From positions 3,782,001-3,846,000 of the forward strand of contig OZ241900.1 of assembly GCA_965203615.1 (NCBI GenBank): a DNA stretch of 64,000 nt, written 5' to 3'. The stretch is from VXNE01 sp965203615 (lineage in GTDB: Bacteria > Pseudomonadota > Gammaproteobacteria > Pseudomonadales > Azotimanducaceae). The first letter of the stretch is position 1; each line of letters opens with the position of its first letter. Below the pieces are notes generated by a model that saw only the letters and a list, made by a program, of their open reading frames with translations, made no database searches and had not been told where the DNA came from. Of the stretch, positions 18,701 through 26,027 are shown in pieces. The translations under genes were made by a program, and so were the position numbers.

Positions 18701-20696
18701 GTCCAACCTGCCCATGGACTCGATCCTGTCCAACTATCTCTGCGACACGCCGGGGGCGATGCAGGGCCTGGTGAAACACCCGCTGTTGCCTGACCTCGAC
18801 GAAGAGCTGCGGCAGATCGACCCGGATGTCCCGGTGCCGGTGGAGACGGTGACGGACGTCGTCAACCGGGTCATGGCGGGGGTGCTCAGCCAGGTGCGTC
18901 CCCGCGCCGCGCCTTCCCGGCCGACGGTGAGTGCGGCGGACCTGATCCGGCCCGTCTCGAAGGTGTTGATTCATGCGCGCGGCTGCACCGCGGTGAAGCT
19001 GATCCGCATCGCCCAGCGCCGCCGGATCGCCGTCGTGCTGGTGCAGTCGGACCCGGACATGGAGTCCGTACCGGTGGACATGCTCTCGGAACGGGACTCG
19101 GTGGTGTGCATCGGCGGCGCGACGCCCGACGAGAGCTACCTCAACGCGCTTTCCGTCATTTCCGTTGCCGAACACGAAGGCGTGGACGCCCTGCATCCCG
19201 GCATCGGGTTTCTCTCGGAGAGCAGCCAGTTCGCCGAAATCGTCCGCTCGCGCGGGATCAACTTCCTCGGTCCGTCCACGGTCACGATGGACATCATGGG
19301 CAACAAGTCGAACGCGATCACGACGGCGATGCGGCTCGGCGTGCCGGTCGTGCCCGGCAGCCACGGGATCGTGACCGAGGTGGACCGCGCGGCGGCGTTG
19401 GCCGACGAGATCGGCTACCCGATACTGATCAAGGCGGTGCACGGCGGCGGCGGCAAGGGGATCCAGGTGGTCGAGTCGCGGGAACGCTTCCACGAGTTGT
19501 TCCAGCGCGTTTCCGCGGAAGCCCGCGCCGCCTTCGGCAACGGCGATGTCTACCTCGAGAAGTACATCACCTCGTTGCGGCACATCGAAGCGCAGGTCCT
19601 GCGCGACTACCATGGCAACACGAAGGTGCTGGGCCTGCGCGATTGCAGCGTGCAGCGGGACAAGCAGAAGGTGATCGAGGAGTCGGGTTCGACCATGCTG
19701 CCCGACTCGCTGGAGAGCGCCGTGCGCGAACACGCGGCGGCGCTTGCCGACGAAGTGAGATACGTGGGCGCCGGCACCGTCGAGTTCATCTACGACCTCG
19801 ATGCCGAGGCGGTCTACTTCATGGAAATGAACACCCGGCTGCAGGTGGAGCATCCGGTCACGGAGATGGTTTCCGGCGTCGACATCGTCAGCGAACAGTT
19901 CAAGATCGCCGCGGGCGAGAGCATCGAGAAACTCAAGATCGCCGACGATGGCTACGCCATCGAGGCTCGCATCAATGCCGAGCGCATCACCGGGCGGGAT
20001 CGCTCCTTCCAGCCGAACCCGGGCACGATCACCAGGTGCGAGTTGCCGTCGGTCAAGGACATTGATGTCATCAGCATCGCCGGACCGGACAGGTTCATCT
20101 CGCCGTACTACGACAGCATGATCGGCCAGGTGATCGCGCATGGCCGGGACCGCGCCGACGCGGCGGCCAAACTGGCGGACTATCTCGACCGCGTCCGTAT
20201 CGAAGGCATCGCGACGAACATCGCGTTGGTGAAACGCGTACTGCGTGACCCGACGTTCCTCGAAGGCGACTACAACACCGACTACCTGCCGAGGTTCCTC
20301 GAGAACGAGGACGTCGACGGGCTGATCGCGGAGATAGAAGACGCCGCCGGGGCCGGGGCGAGCGACATCGGCAGCGATGCCATTCGCATAGAGAACAGCG
20401 TCGAACTGCGCGTGCTCTCGCCGTCGGCGGGCATCTTTTTCGCGACGCCGTCACCCGCCGAACCCGAGTATGTGCAACCCGGCCAGCGCATCGGCCTGAA
20501 TGACATCCTGTGCCAGCTCGAGGCGTTCAAGATCTTCACGCCGCTGCGCCTCGGGGACTACAACGCGGGAGACAATGGCCTCTACCGCGATGGCGAGTAC
20601 GAAGTGACGCACGTCAACGTGACGAGCGGCCAGCAGGTCAACGCCGGCGATCTCCTGTTCGTCGTGAAACCGGCCGAGATCGCGCAAGCGGGCTGA
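15792..20696 (+). CDS. Single-chain acyl-CoA carboxylase, order CT-alpha / CT-beta / BC / BCCP
   Basis: 1634 residues from a TTG start; an in-frame stop lies 6 bp upstream, and the next ATG would be residue 55. Domains: (1) about 95-310, AccA-like carboxyltransferase (DTPGAD from D153, GYSGGA at 194-199); (2) a helical linker of about 500 residues; (3) about 830-1005, AccD-like carboxyltransferase (SSGGMQTKEG at 895-904, CTGGAQASF from C937); (4) about 1055-1500, biotin carboxylase with the ATP-grasp loop HGGGGKG (1217-1223), DCSVQRDKQKVIEE and MEMNTRLQVEHPVTE (1344-1358); (5) about 1537-1630, biotinyl domain with EAFKI, acceptor Lys 1580. All residues usual for catalysis are kept, so it should carboxylate acetyl-CoA or a related acyl-CoA. 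No AccD-type four-Cys zinc ribbon is seen. The domain order is the reverse of eukaryotic ACC. It is divergent from fabY/thiolase. Confidence 0.88.
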   Translation: MNRNAPVNDRLYFIAESLAQDFSLFPSPETGRSRSVRGLLREREIARRRDALANMDIDSYIEAVVADAEDTRRTPAPEIIRRLGERAGDEVRDGPFYASVLRMDFDGTQRPVAFIAQDRSVNNGVWGPEHHIAAADWVAESANRAMPIVTFMDTPGADAQAEANRDNQAHSISRLITQMAGVKVPNVGIIFGLGYSGGAIPLAASNLLLSVRDGVFSTIQPQGLASIARRLNLSWQQCAKQVGLSPFELHGQGNIDGIIDYSPGEVDTLENLRLAIVSGIQSIEATTTAFVADNPYILDHYRRSLERYLAPSERLRRIQESGAFSVSRNPTEYPNVFGVANRYLRYLRCRRRIKATSEQQYGRLAQQRLPEGELAARAARERRRVFLKWMQDPDQVRYDDVVSRAWKNYVSRKEALGDERGRFARLFLGEPAKNYRDARATLLSDVGMYLFNRWKTDAPGNFAALKHYLTNHAEVRALVGVSEIREPRALLRTMARDPAFGPLLRQRFTHEGGKLLSPEHLDGKSEAYIRSQLAAELNLAMTEGPMDELVDKTELARGTRQALSAGHSPLVVNRMILEDRFPSLIVAAAGDAVVADESERTVLDLLLEDDLREDFAAECENFLLFDAVYDHTIGSLDSIAEEAGRTRSLSKASLSGLIDLAFAAAAKGMASEARAEATPEQAASRLKGQFFDWYRRIADNSRSGDFFRAVEEWKKRAFAHLPDTLLVVVTFLFERLLLSYLRSEWDGRRYDGRIAPRKIGRKDFWNRLHIAYRDLRIQNTLEHFKSRRATAPSAFLDMFFADFEELFADLLSSDPCEFPGFRQAIETALASGTTPCGVITGIGTFNDGNGGLRAGAVISNANFQAGAFDMASAEKFCKLLVECAEQNLPVICFISSGGMQTKEGAGSLFSMAAINDRITRFVRDYDLPVIMFGFGDCTGGAQASFVTHPLAQTYYFSGASMPFAGQIVVPSNLPMDSILSNYLCDTPGAMQGLVKHPLLPDLDEELRQIDPDVPVPVETVTDVVNRVMAGVLSQVRPRAAPSRPTVSAADLIRPVSKVLIHARGCTAVKLIRIAQRRRIAVVLVQSDPDMESVPVDMLSERDSVVCIGGATPDESYLNALSVISVAEHEGVDALHPGIGFLSESSQFAEIVRSRGINFLGPSTVTMDIMGNKSNAITTAMRLGVPVVPGSHGIVTEVDRAAALADEIGYPILIKAVHGGGGKGIQVVESRERFHELFQRVSAEARAAFGNGDVYLEKYITSLRHIEAQVLRDYHGNTKVLGLRDCSVQRDKQKVIEESGSTMLPDSLESAVREHAAALADEVRYVGAGTVEFIYDLDAEAVYFMEMNTRLQVEHPVTEMVSGVDIVSEQFKIAAGESIEKLKIADDGYAIEARINAERITGRDRSFQPNPGTITRCELPSVKDIDVISIAGPDRFISPYYDSMIGQVIAHGRDRADAAAKLADYLDRVRIEGIATNIALVKRVLRDPTFLEGDYNTDYLPRFLENEDVDGLIAEIEDAAGAGASDIGSDAIRIENSVELRVLSPSAGIFFATPSPAEPEYVQPGQRIGLNDILCQLEAFKIFTPLRLGDYNAGDNGLYRDGEYEVTHVNVTSGQQVNAGDLLFVVKPAEIAQAG

Positions 20697-20819
20697 ACTC
20701 CGGGGCGCGCCCGGCCGGGCGCTTCCTTCGACCTCCTCTGAGCCACGGCCCGTGTCGCGCGAGGCGAGACGCAGACCGTCGCGGCCGATCATCGCCCTTG
20801 CGATGAGTAGCCTGATGAT

Positions 20820-22499
20820 ATGGGGGATAATGCGAGCATGGCCCTGGAAGACCATGACAATGCATCCGTCAACGCCTCGGCCCCGGAGGGCGCACAAGCC
20901 ATTCAGGAGATACTGCGCGCCGCGGGCATCAATGGTCGTCGCCTGCGATACCTGTTGAGTATGCTCATTGAGCGTCCCATGTCTTTTGACACGCTGGTGC
21001 GTGAATCCGCGGTAGAGCATCGTACCGCCAGTTCTCTCGTCAGTGCTTTGGGCGACGACCTGGTCAGGATGACAGATGGTCGACTGCAGATAGTCCAGGA
21101 ACGTGCGGATCAATACAGGGAACTGATCAACCACCGTCAACTCTGCTCTACCGCACCCGACGATCCACTCGGACGATTGCTTGACGCGCATTCCCCTGTT
21201 GTTGCGAAGCTGGCCCGGCTTATCGAAAAGGCGCCCGCATCGAGGAAATCACTGGATCATGTATCTGCCACCGCCGAGACCGCGGTGCGCCGCGCGCTAT
21301 GGTTGGAGTCCACTTTCGAGCTCGACAATGCCCGGGTTCTCTGTATTGGCGATCATGACCTGACATCCGTTGCGATTGCCGAGGTAAACCCGCGCACCGC
21401 GGTCACGGTAGTCGACATCGATGACGATACCCTGGGGTATATCGACTCCATGGGGTACCCCTCCATTCGATGTCTGTGGTCCGACTTCCGATACGCCCTC
21501 GCTCCGCGCGCCGAAGGGTGGGCCGACCTTGTCTTTACCGATCCGCCGTACACACCAGAGGGCGTAAGACTCTTTCTTGGCAGAGGCGTACAGGGGCTAC
21601 GGAAAAGCGAGTTGGCGCGCTTGGTAATGGCGTACGGATTCAGCGAGATGCACCCTGTTCTGGGATTGAAAGCTCAACGGGCCGTGTCAAGCCTTCATCT
21701 GACGTTCGATACGATATTGCCCAGATTCAACAGCTACCACGGCGCACAAGCCGTGGGCAGTAGAAGCAGCATGTATGTGCTACGGCCAACCTCTCGAACC
21801 TGGCGCGCTGCCCATACGAAAGGCATGTCTACGACGAATATCTACACACGTGGATCGCAATCCATTGAACGAGAGCCGGAAGATGTAACGCCGGAAGTGG
21901 AGACGGCGGTCACACGCGCGGCGGCGGCTTCGAGCGAGCATTCGGTCAAGATGGTCGGAGGATGGACTTCAAGGGAGGCTGCTTCACTCAAAGCGGTTTT
22001 GTCGGGACAGTTGGGTTCGGCCTCCCGCGTGGCAGTAAATCTCATCGGCGACCCCGGTGGTTGGCTGTTTCGTCTGCTACTCGCCGTTAACGCCACACGC
22101 CTCGCTATCCTGGTATCGAACAACCATCCAGCGATAGCCAGTGAGAAAGCCCAGAAAAATCTGCAGGCGCTCGTGGCTTCGAAATACAGACTGAAGCTGT
22201 GCAGAAGCACGCCGAACTCCCACTATGCCATTGTTGAGGCGGTCGCTATTGAAGAAGGGGATCTGGGTCTGGCCGAACGGGTGGTTCGCGGCATTCTTGA
22301 CCGTGCTCACGGAAAGGTACGGAAGACTTGGCGAGAGTCGCTGATTCGAGCGGCCGGCACAACCGACAAGACGCTAACCAAAAACGAGGCGCGCGAACTG
22401 ATCGAGGCGTCCGGAGTTGCACAGGAGGTCCTCGCCAGCCAACTCGTCACCCTGCCTCGGGATGCGATTGAGAGGCTCATCCGCCTGATAACCAGGTAA
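20820..22499 (+). CDS. BpsA-like protein (branched polyamine synthase / DPPY Rossmann enzyme) with C-terminal extension
   Basis: 559 residues (alternative ATG at 20838). Residues about 30-95 look like a winged helix. Residues about 130-330 match the BpsA/DUF43 family: GDHD (177-180) in LCIGDHDLTSVAIAEVNP, an acidic VVDIDDDTLGYID strand, and FTDPPYTPEGVRLFLGRG with DPPY at 241-244. Characterised BpsA enzymes add aminopropyl groups from decarboxylated SAM to spermidine and carry GDDD; here one Asp is His. About 190 extra C-terminal residues (VAVNLIGDPGGWLFRLLLAV and on) are not in the archaeal enzyme and may be a second, degenerate Rossmann fold. Base composition is visibly more A/T-rich than the flanks, suggesting transfer. 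A DNA/RNA methyltransferase-like role is the main alternative. Confidence 0.6.
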   Translation: MGDNASMALEDHDNASVNASAPEGAQAIQEILRAAGINGRRLRYLLSMLIERPMSFDTLVRESAVEHRTASSLVSALGDDLVRMTDGRLQIVQERADQYRELINHRQLCSTAPDDPLGRLLDAHSPVVAKLARLIEKAPASRKSLDHVSATAETAVRRALWLESTFELDNARVLCIGDHDLTSVAIAEVNPRTAVTVVDIDDDTLGYIDSMGYPSIRCLWSDFRYALAPRAEGWADLVFTDPPYTPEGVRLFLGRGVQGLRKSELARLVMAYGFSEMHPVLGLKAQRAVSSLHLTFDTILPRFNSYHGAQAVGSRSSMYVLRPTSRTWRAAHTKGMSTTNIYTRGSQSIEREPEDVTPEVETAVTRAAAASSEHSVKMVGGWTSREAASLKAVLSGQLGSASRVAVNLIGDPGGWLFRLLLAVNATRLAILVSNNHPAIASEKAQKNLQALVASKYRLKLCRSTPNSHYAIVEAVAIEEGDLGLAERVVRGILDRAHGKVRKTWRESLIRAAGTTDKTLTKNEARELIEASGVAQEVLASQLVTLPRDAIERLIRLITR

Positions 22500-22642
22500 G
22501 TTCCGGGCGGCCTGCGGCGACTGGCGGTGCATGTCGAGCGCCTTCTGGCCGAGATCGGCGGTGCGGCCGCGGAGCTATTCGTCGGCGGCGCCCTCGGGGC
22601 GGGATGGTATTGTCATTGGGTAAGTCGATGCAGGAGGGAATG

Positions 22643-23074
22643 ATGGATATGTTCAACCGGGTCGTCGGCGTATTTCTCATCGCGATGGCGGTCCTGATCG
22701 CCGTGCACACGGTGATCGAGCCGCTTTACCACACGTCCGAGGCGGGTCAGCCCTACAGCCCGGTCTGGGAGGTTCTGAACCCGTTGATGGCGCTGGCGAT
22801 TCTGCTGGGTCTGCGCATGACCTACGTGCGCAAGAAGGCGGTCGGCGGCGATGGTGAGGTCACCCGCACGTATCTCGTTTCAAACACGTTGTTTTACGGC
22901 TTCCTGTTCGTGGGGATCATGTTCCTCTGGAACTGGTTCACCCTGCTCAGCCCGGGATACTCGGCGGCCGGCAGCGAAACCAACTCCCTCGTCTGGATCC
23001 TCATCGACGCGTCACTGCCGCTGCTCATGGGCGCGACGGGGTCTTGGCTGCTGACCGAGGCGGTCGCGGGGTAG
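22643..23074 (+). CDS. Small four-helix integral membrane protein, unknown function
   Basis: 143 residues. The start MDMFNRVVGVFL is fixed by an AGGAGG at 22632-22637, five bases upstream. Four hydrophobic segments are visible: VVGVFLIAMAVLIAVHTVI, LNPLMALAILLGLRM, LFYGFLFVGIMFLWNWFTLL and LIDASLPLLMGATGSWLL. No known motif was recognised. It is convergent with hemH, stop codons 10 bp apart. Confidence 0.75.
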   Translation: MDMFNRVVGVFLIAMAVLIAVHTVIEPLYHTSEAGQPYSPVWEVLNPLMALAILLGLRMTYVRKKAVGGDGEVTRTYLVSNTLFYGFLFVGIMFLWNWFTLLSPGYSAAGSETNSLVWILIDASLPLLMGATGSWLLTEAVAG

Positions 23075-23084
23075 GCCCTTCCGT

Positions 23085-24095
23085 CTACCGGGGCGGATCG
23101 GTACACCAACCGGCGACGCCCCGGGCCCACTCCTCGTCGTCGTTTAGGCACGGTGCGAGTCGAAACGAGTCGCCGCCCGCCGCCATGAACGCCGCCCGGC
23201 CCCGGATGCCGATTTCCTCCAGTGTCTCCAGGTTGTCGGCGGTGAACGCGGGACACGCGACGGTGATGGAACGAATACCTTTCCCGGGCAGTTCCGCGAG
23301 CAATTCGTCGGTGTATGGCCGCAGCCAGGGCAACCGCCCGAGACGCGACTGGAAGCTCGTGAAATGGCGCGCCAGCCCGATGCGCTCGGCGAGCGCGCGC
23401 GTCGTCTCGAGGCACTGGTGCCGGTAGCAGGTGGCATGGGCGGGGGACGGTATCTCGCAGCAGTCGGCGCGCCCCAGGCAATGCGACCCGGTGGGATCGG
23501 CCCTCAGCAGGTGGCGCTCCGGGAGGCCGTGATAGCTGAACACCAGGTGGTCTTCGGGCGCCATGGTTTCGCGCACCAGCCGGGCGACAGCATCCAGAAA
23601 CGCCGGCCGCGCGTAGAAGGGCGGCATGACACGGACCGGAGCCGTCGCCAGTGCCCGCACGCGCTCGATGGTCGTCGTTCGCGTGGATGCCGCGTGCTGG
23701 GGATACATGGGTACCAGGAAAATCTCGCCGACGCCTCCCAGGGCAGCGATACCGTCAGCCAGGCTTGGCGCGCCGTAGCGCATGCCCACGGCGACGCGCA
23801 GGCCGGTCAGACGGCGGACGCGCTCCGCCAGCGCCTGCGTATGGTGAATCAGCGGAGACCCCGGTGCTTCTTCGCGCCAGATCGCCCGGTATGCCTCGGC
23901 GCTCTGTCGGGGGCGGGTGGGAAGAATGAAGCCGGACACGATCATGCGCCGTATCGGCCAGGGTACGTCCATGACGTGGGGGTCCATGAGGAACTCGTTC
24001 AGGTAGCGGCGCACCGAGGCGGCGTCGCAGCCGGCGGGCGATCCCAGATTGGCGATCAGCACGCCGCGGTCGTTGATGGAATTCGCGTTGACCAT
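23085..24095 (-). CDS. hemH: Ferrochelatase
   Basis: 336 residues. Inserts Fe2+ into protoporphyrin IX at the end of heme synthesis. Family motifs: GVLIANLGSPAG at the start, PMYPQHAASTRTTT, and the active-site LVFSYHGLPERHLL with the catalytic His. After it comes a Cys-rich segment (HCLGRADCC, then CYRHQC), five cysteines within 23 residues. Some microbial ferrochelatases hold a [2Fe-2S] cluster, so this segment is a candidate ligand set. The C-terminal CPAFTADNLETLEEIG contains the conserved Glu residues. Monocistronic. Confidence 0.94.
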   Translation of the reverse strand: MVNANSINDRGVLIANLGSPAGCDAASVRRYLNEFLMDPHVMDVPWPIRRMIVSGFILPTRPRQSAEAYRAIWREEAPGSPLIHHTQALAERVRRLTGLRVAVGMRYGAPSLADGIAALGGVGEIFLVPMYPQHAASTRTTTIERVRALATAPVRVMPPFYARPAFLDAVARLVRETMAPEDHLVFSYHGLPERHLLRADPTGSHCLGRADCCEIPSPAHATCYRHQCLETTRALAERIGLARHFTSFQSRLGRLPWLRPYTDELLAELPGKGIRSITVACPAFTADNLETLEEIGIRGRAAFMAAGGDSFRLAPCLNDDEEWARGVAGWCTDPPR

Positions 24096-24555
24096 GGGTT
24101 TTCACATTGTTCCAAGGCACGTTTCAGTTGACTTCATCGGGAGGCGATTCTCAAGGTACGAAAGGCCAGGTCAAGCCGCTTCAGCGGGTTCCGAATGCTT
24201 GCTGTTGGCGACAGCAGTGATTCTTCAAAGCGGAATCTTGGCGCTTCACGACGTCGTTACGGATCGCGTTGGCCATCGCCTGAGTTTTTCGAATTCGTCG
24301 ACCTGACGGAATGTCCGTTTCGCCAGGGGACATGACCGATATTTGATCTTGACAGGAAAGAGCGATGCGCGGACTATCGCCGCCAGATGGCCCTGCCGAT
24401 TTTTTTGCACTTGCCCCATCGGGGAGAATTTGATCGGACGCAATCGCTAATGCGATGCTGTTGGGGCGGGTCGCCAATGGCGAGGCAAATTCGAGATGCG
24501 GGAGCGAACTCGCAATGAACGGGATCGAGGCTAGACGAACTCTGGATCAGCAGGA
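24096..24555. other. 460-bp intergenic stretch, A/T-richer, nothing recognised
   Basis: Between the hemH start and the next plus-strand gene. It includes homopolymer runs (TTTTTTT near 24400) and lower G+C than the flanks. A 98-codon frame on the minus strand (24181-24477) has no recognisable domain or good ribosome site. No tRNA-like cloverleaf was found by eye. It marks the left edge of an accessory stretch that ends near 25.4 kb. Confidence 0.5.
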
Positions 24556-24828
24556 ATGAGTCCAGAACTCATTGGGATTTGCACGGTCGGCTTGGCGCTT
24601 ATGGGTTTCCTTTGGAAAATCCGCCATGACTTGAATGCAGATTTTGAGAACCGGCTAGGCCCGCTTAATGACAAGATCGATAGCCTTGACCGCAAGATCG
24701 ATAGCCTCGTCAGGGATCATCATGCGCTCGCTCGGGAGGTTTCCGAATTTCGGGGCGAAGTGTGCGGGCGCATTCATAGGCGAGAGCAATCTCCACCGAT
24801 GCCACTGGAGGACACGGCAACCCTATGA
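24556..24828 (+). CDS. Small membrane-anchored coiled-coil protein
   Basis: 90 residues: one N-terminal transmembrane helix (LIGICTVGLALMGFLWKI) followed by a heptad-like stretch with a nearly exact internal repeat (DKIDSLDRKIDSLVRD), then a short polar tail. The stop overlaps the next start by 4 bp (ATGA). It resembles the small anchored coiled-coil proteins often paired with effectors in accessory regions, but no family is recognised. The role is inferred from architecture only. Confidence 0.6.
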   Translation: MSPELIGICTVGLALMGFLWKIRHDLNADFENRLGPLNDKIDSLDRKIDSLVRDHHALAREVSEFRGEVCGRIHRREQSPPMPLEDTATL

Positions 24829-25175
24829 TTCTGAATTGGGTCAGATGCGGCGAGGATCGCCACTTCTGCTCCCTGGAGCGACTCAATCTCACCGATACAA
24901 GCGATGTTGGCGTTTACATCGTCTGGTGCAGCGGCGATCGCGTCATCAGAGTTGGACAGGGCGACATTCGAGAACGACTGTCCGAGCATCGTCGAGACAA
25001 CAACATTCTGCAGCATCGGTCGCGAGGGGAACTGCTCGTTTCATGGGCAAGCGTGAGCGACTCGATTCTGCGCGGAACAATAGAGCGGTATTTGGGCGAT
25101 GCGCTCGACCCGATTGAAGGCGGGCGATTTCCGGACGTCGCACCTACGCAGGTCAACCTTCCTTGGAAAGACTAG
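24825..25175 (+). CDS. GIY-YIG-like domain protein
   Basis: 116 residues. The core GVYIVWCSGDRVIRVGQGDIRERLSEHR aligns with the GIY-YIG nuclease pattern: GVY for GIY, R-V-G in place of Y-I-G, then the conserved Arg in RERL and His. A candidate catalytic Glu is in GTIERYLGDAL. The second Tyr is missing, so nuclease activity is uncertain. The start overlaps the upstream anchored coiled-coil gene by 4 bp, which suggests one complex at the membrane. Composition is A/T-richer than the housekeeping flanks. Confidence 0.6.
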   Translation: MILNWVRCGEDRHFCSLERLNLTDTSDVGVYIVWCSGDRVIRVGQGDIRERLSEHRRDNNILQHRSRGELLVSWASVSDSILRGTIERYLGDALDPIEGGRFPDVAPTQVNLPWKD

Positions 25176-25406
25176 CGTCTCTCTCCATGCCGATCTGATA
25201 GATTATTTCGGAAGGACTGTCTGCGCTATCCCCCATCATCATCATCGGACGCCGAGAAGTCGTCAGCCAACACACGCATTGATCCCAAGTGTTGCGAGTG
25301 GTGGAATCTCACGTCACCGAGAATCAAGAGCCTCTACCGGAAAACCCTCGCTGACAACGCTTGACTTCCCCTATGGGACTTTTGTGCTTTCGTCCCCCGA
25401 CCTGCT

Positions 25407-26027
25407 ATGACCGTAATTGTGGACTACGACGCCGGCAACCTGCGCAGTGTGCAGCGAGCGTGCGCGGAAGTGGGGACGGCCGCCGACATTACGAGCGATC
25501 CGGCGCGGGTGCGGCGGGCGGATCGCGTGATATTCCCCGGAGTGGGCGCCGCTGGCAGCGCCATGCGGAGCTTGAGGGCGCGCGGTCTCGACGATGCGCT
25601 TCTCGATGTCATGCGCGACGGTACGCCGGTGCTGGGCATATGCCTGGGATTGCAGATTTCCCTCGATCGCTCCGAGGAGAACGACCAGGAGACCCTGGGC
25701 CTGATTCCCGGCGATGTTCGGCGTTTCGCGCTCTCCGACCCGGCGCTGAAGATTCCCCACATGGGATGGAACGCCGTACGAGTCGTGCGCCCGCATCCGC
25801 TCCTCGCGCATGTCGAGCCCGGTGACGAGTTTTATTTCGTCCATGCCTACTACCCGGTGCCGTTGGATGATCGCACCGTGCGCGCGGTCGCGGACTACGA
25901 AGGGCGGTTCTGCTGCGCGCTGGGCGTGGGCAACTATTTCGCCACGCAGTTCCATCCCGAGAAGAGCGGACGCGTCGGCCTGCGCCTGATCGAGAACTTC
26001 GCGCGCTGGGACGGGCGCGATGCTTAG
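25407..26027 (+). CDS. hisH: Imidazole glycerol phosphate synthase, glutaminase subunit
   Basis: 206 residues of class-I glutamine amidotransferase type. The nucleophile Cys is in VLGICLGLQIS, and the His/Glu partners are in FATQFHPEKSGRVG. It makes ammonia from glutamine for HisF in histidine and AICAR formation. The N-terminus MTVIVDYDAGNLRSVQRAC is typical. The hisF start lies 8 bp before the stop. No other his genes are in the window. The 231 bp upstream show no recognised leader or attenuator. Confidence 0.94.
   Translation: MTVIVDYDAGNLRSVQRACAEVGTAADITSDPARVRRADRVIFPGVGAAGSAMRSLRARGLDDALLDVMRDGTPVLGICLGLQISLDRSEENDQETLGLIPGDVRRFALSDPALKIPHMGWNAVRVVRPHPLLAHVEPGDEFYFVHAYYPVPLDDRTVRAVADYEGRFCCALGVGNYFATQFHPEKSGRVGLRLIENFARWDGRDA

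Noticed and set aside
15771..20141. Two long minus-strand frames (726 and 714 codons) opposite the carboxylase
   Set aside because: They are antisense shadows of a gene with five recognisable domains; high G+C removes stops in the complementary frame.
24181..24477. 98-codon minus-strand frame upstream of hemH
   Set aside because: No domain, no membrane or signal segment and no convincing ribosome site; left as intergenic.
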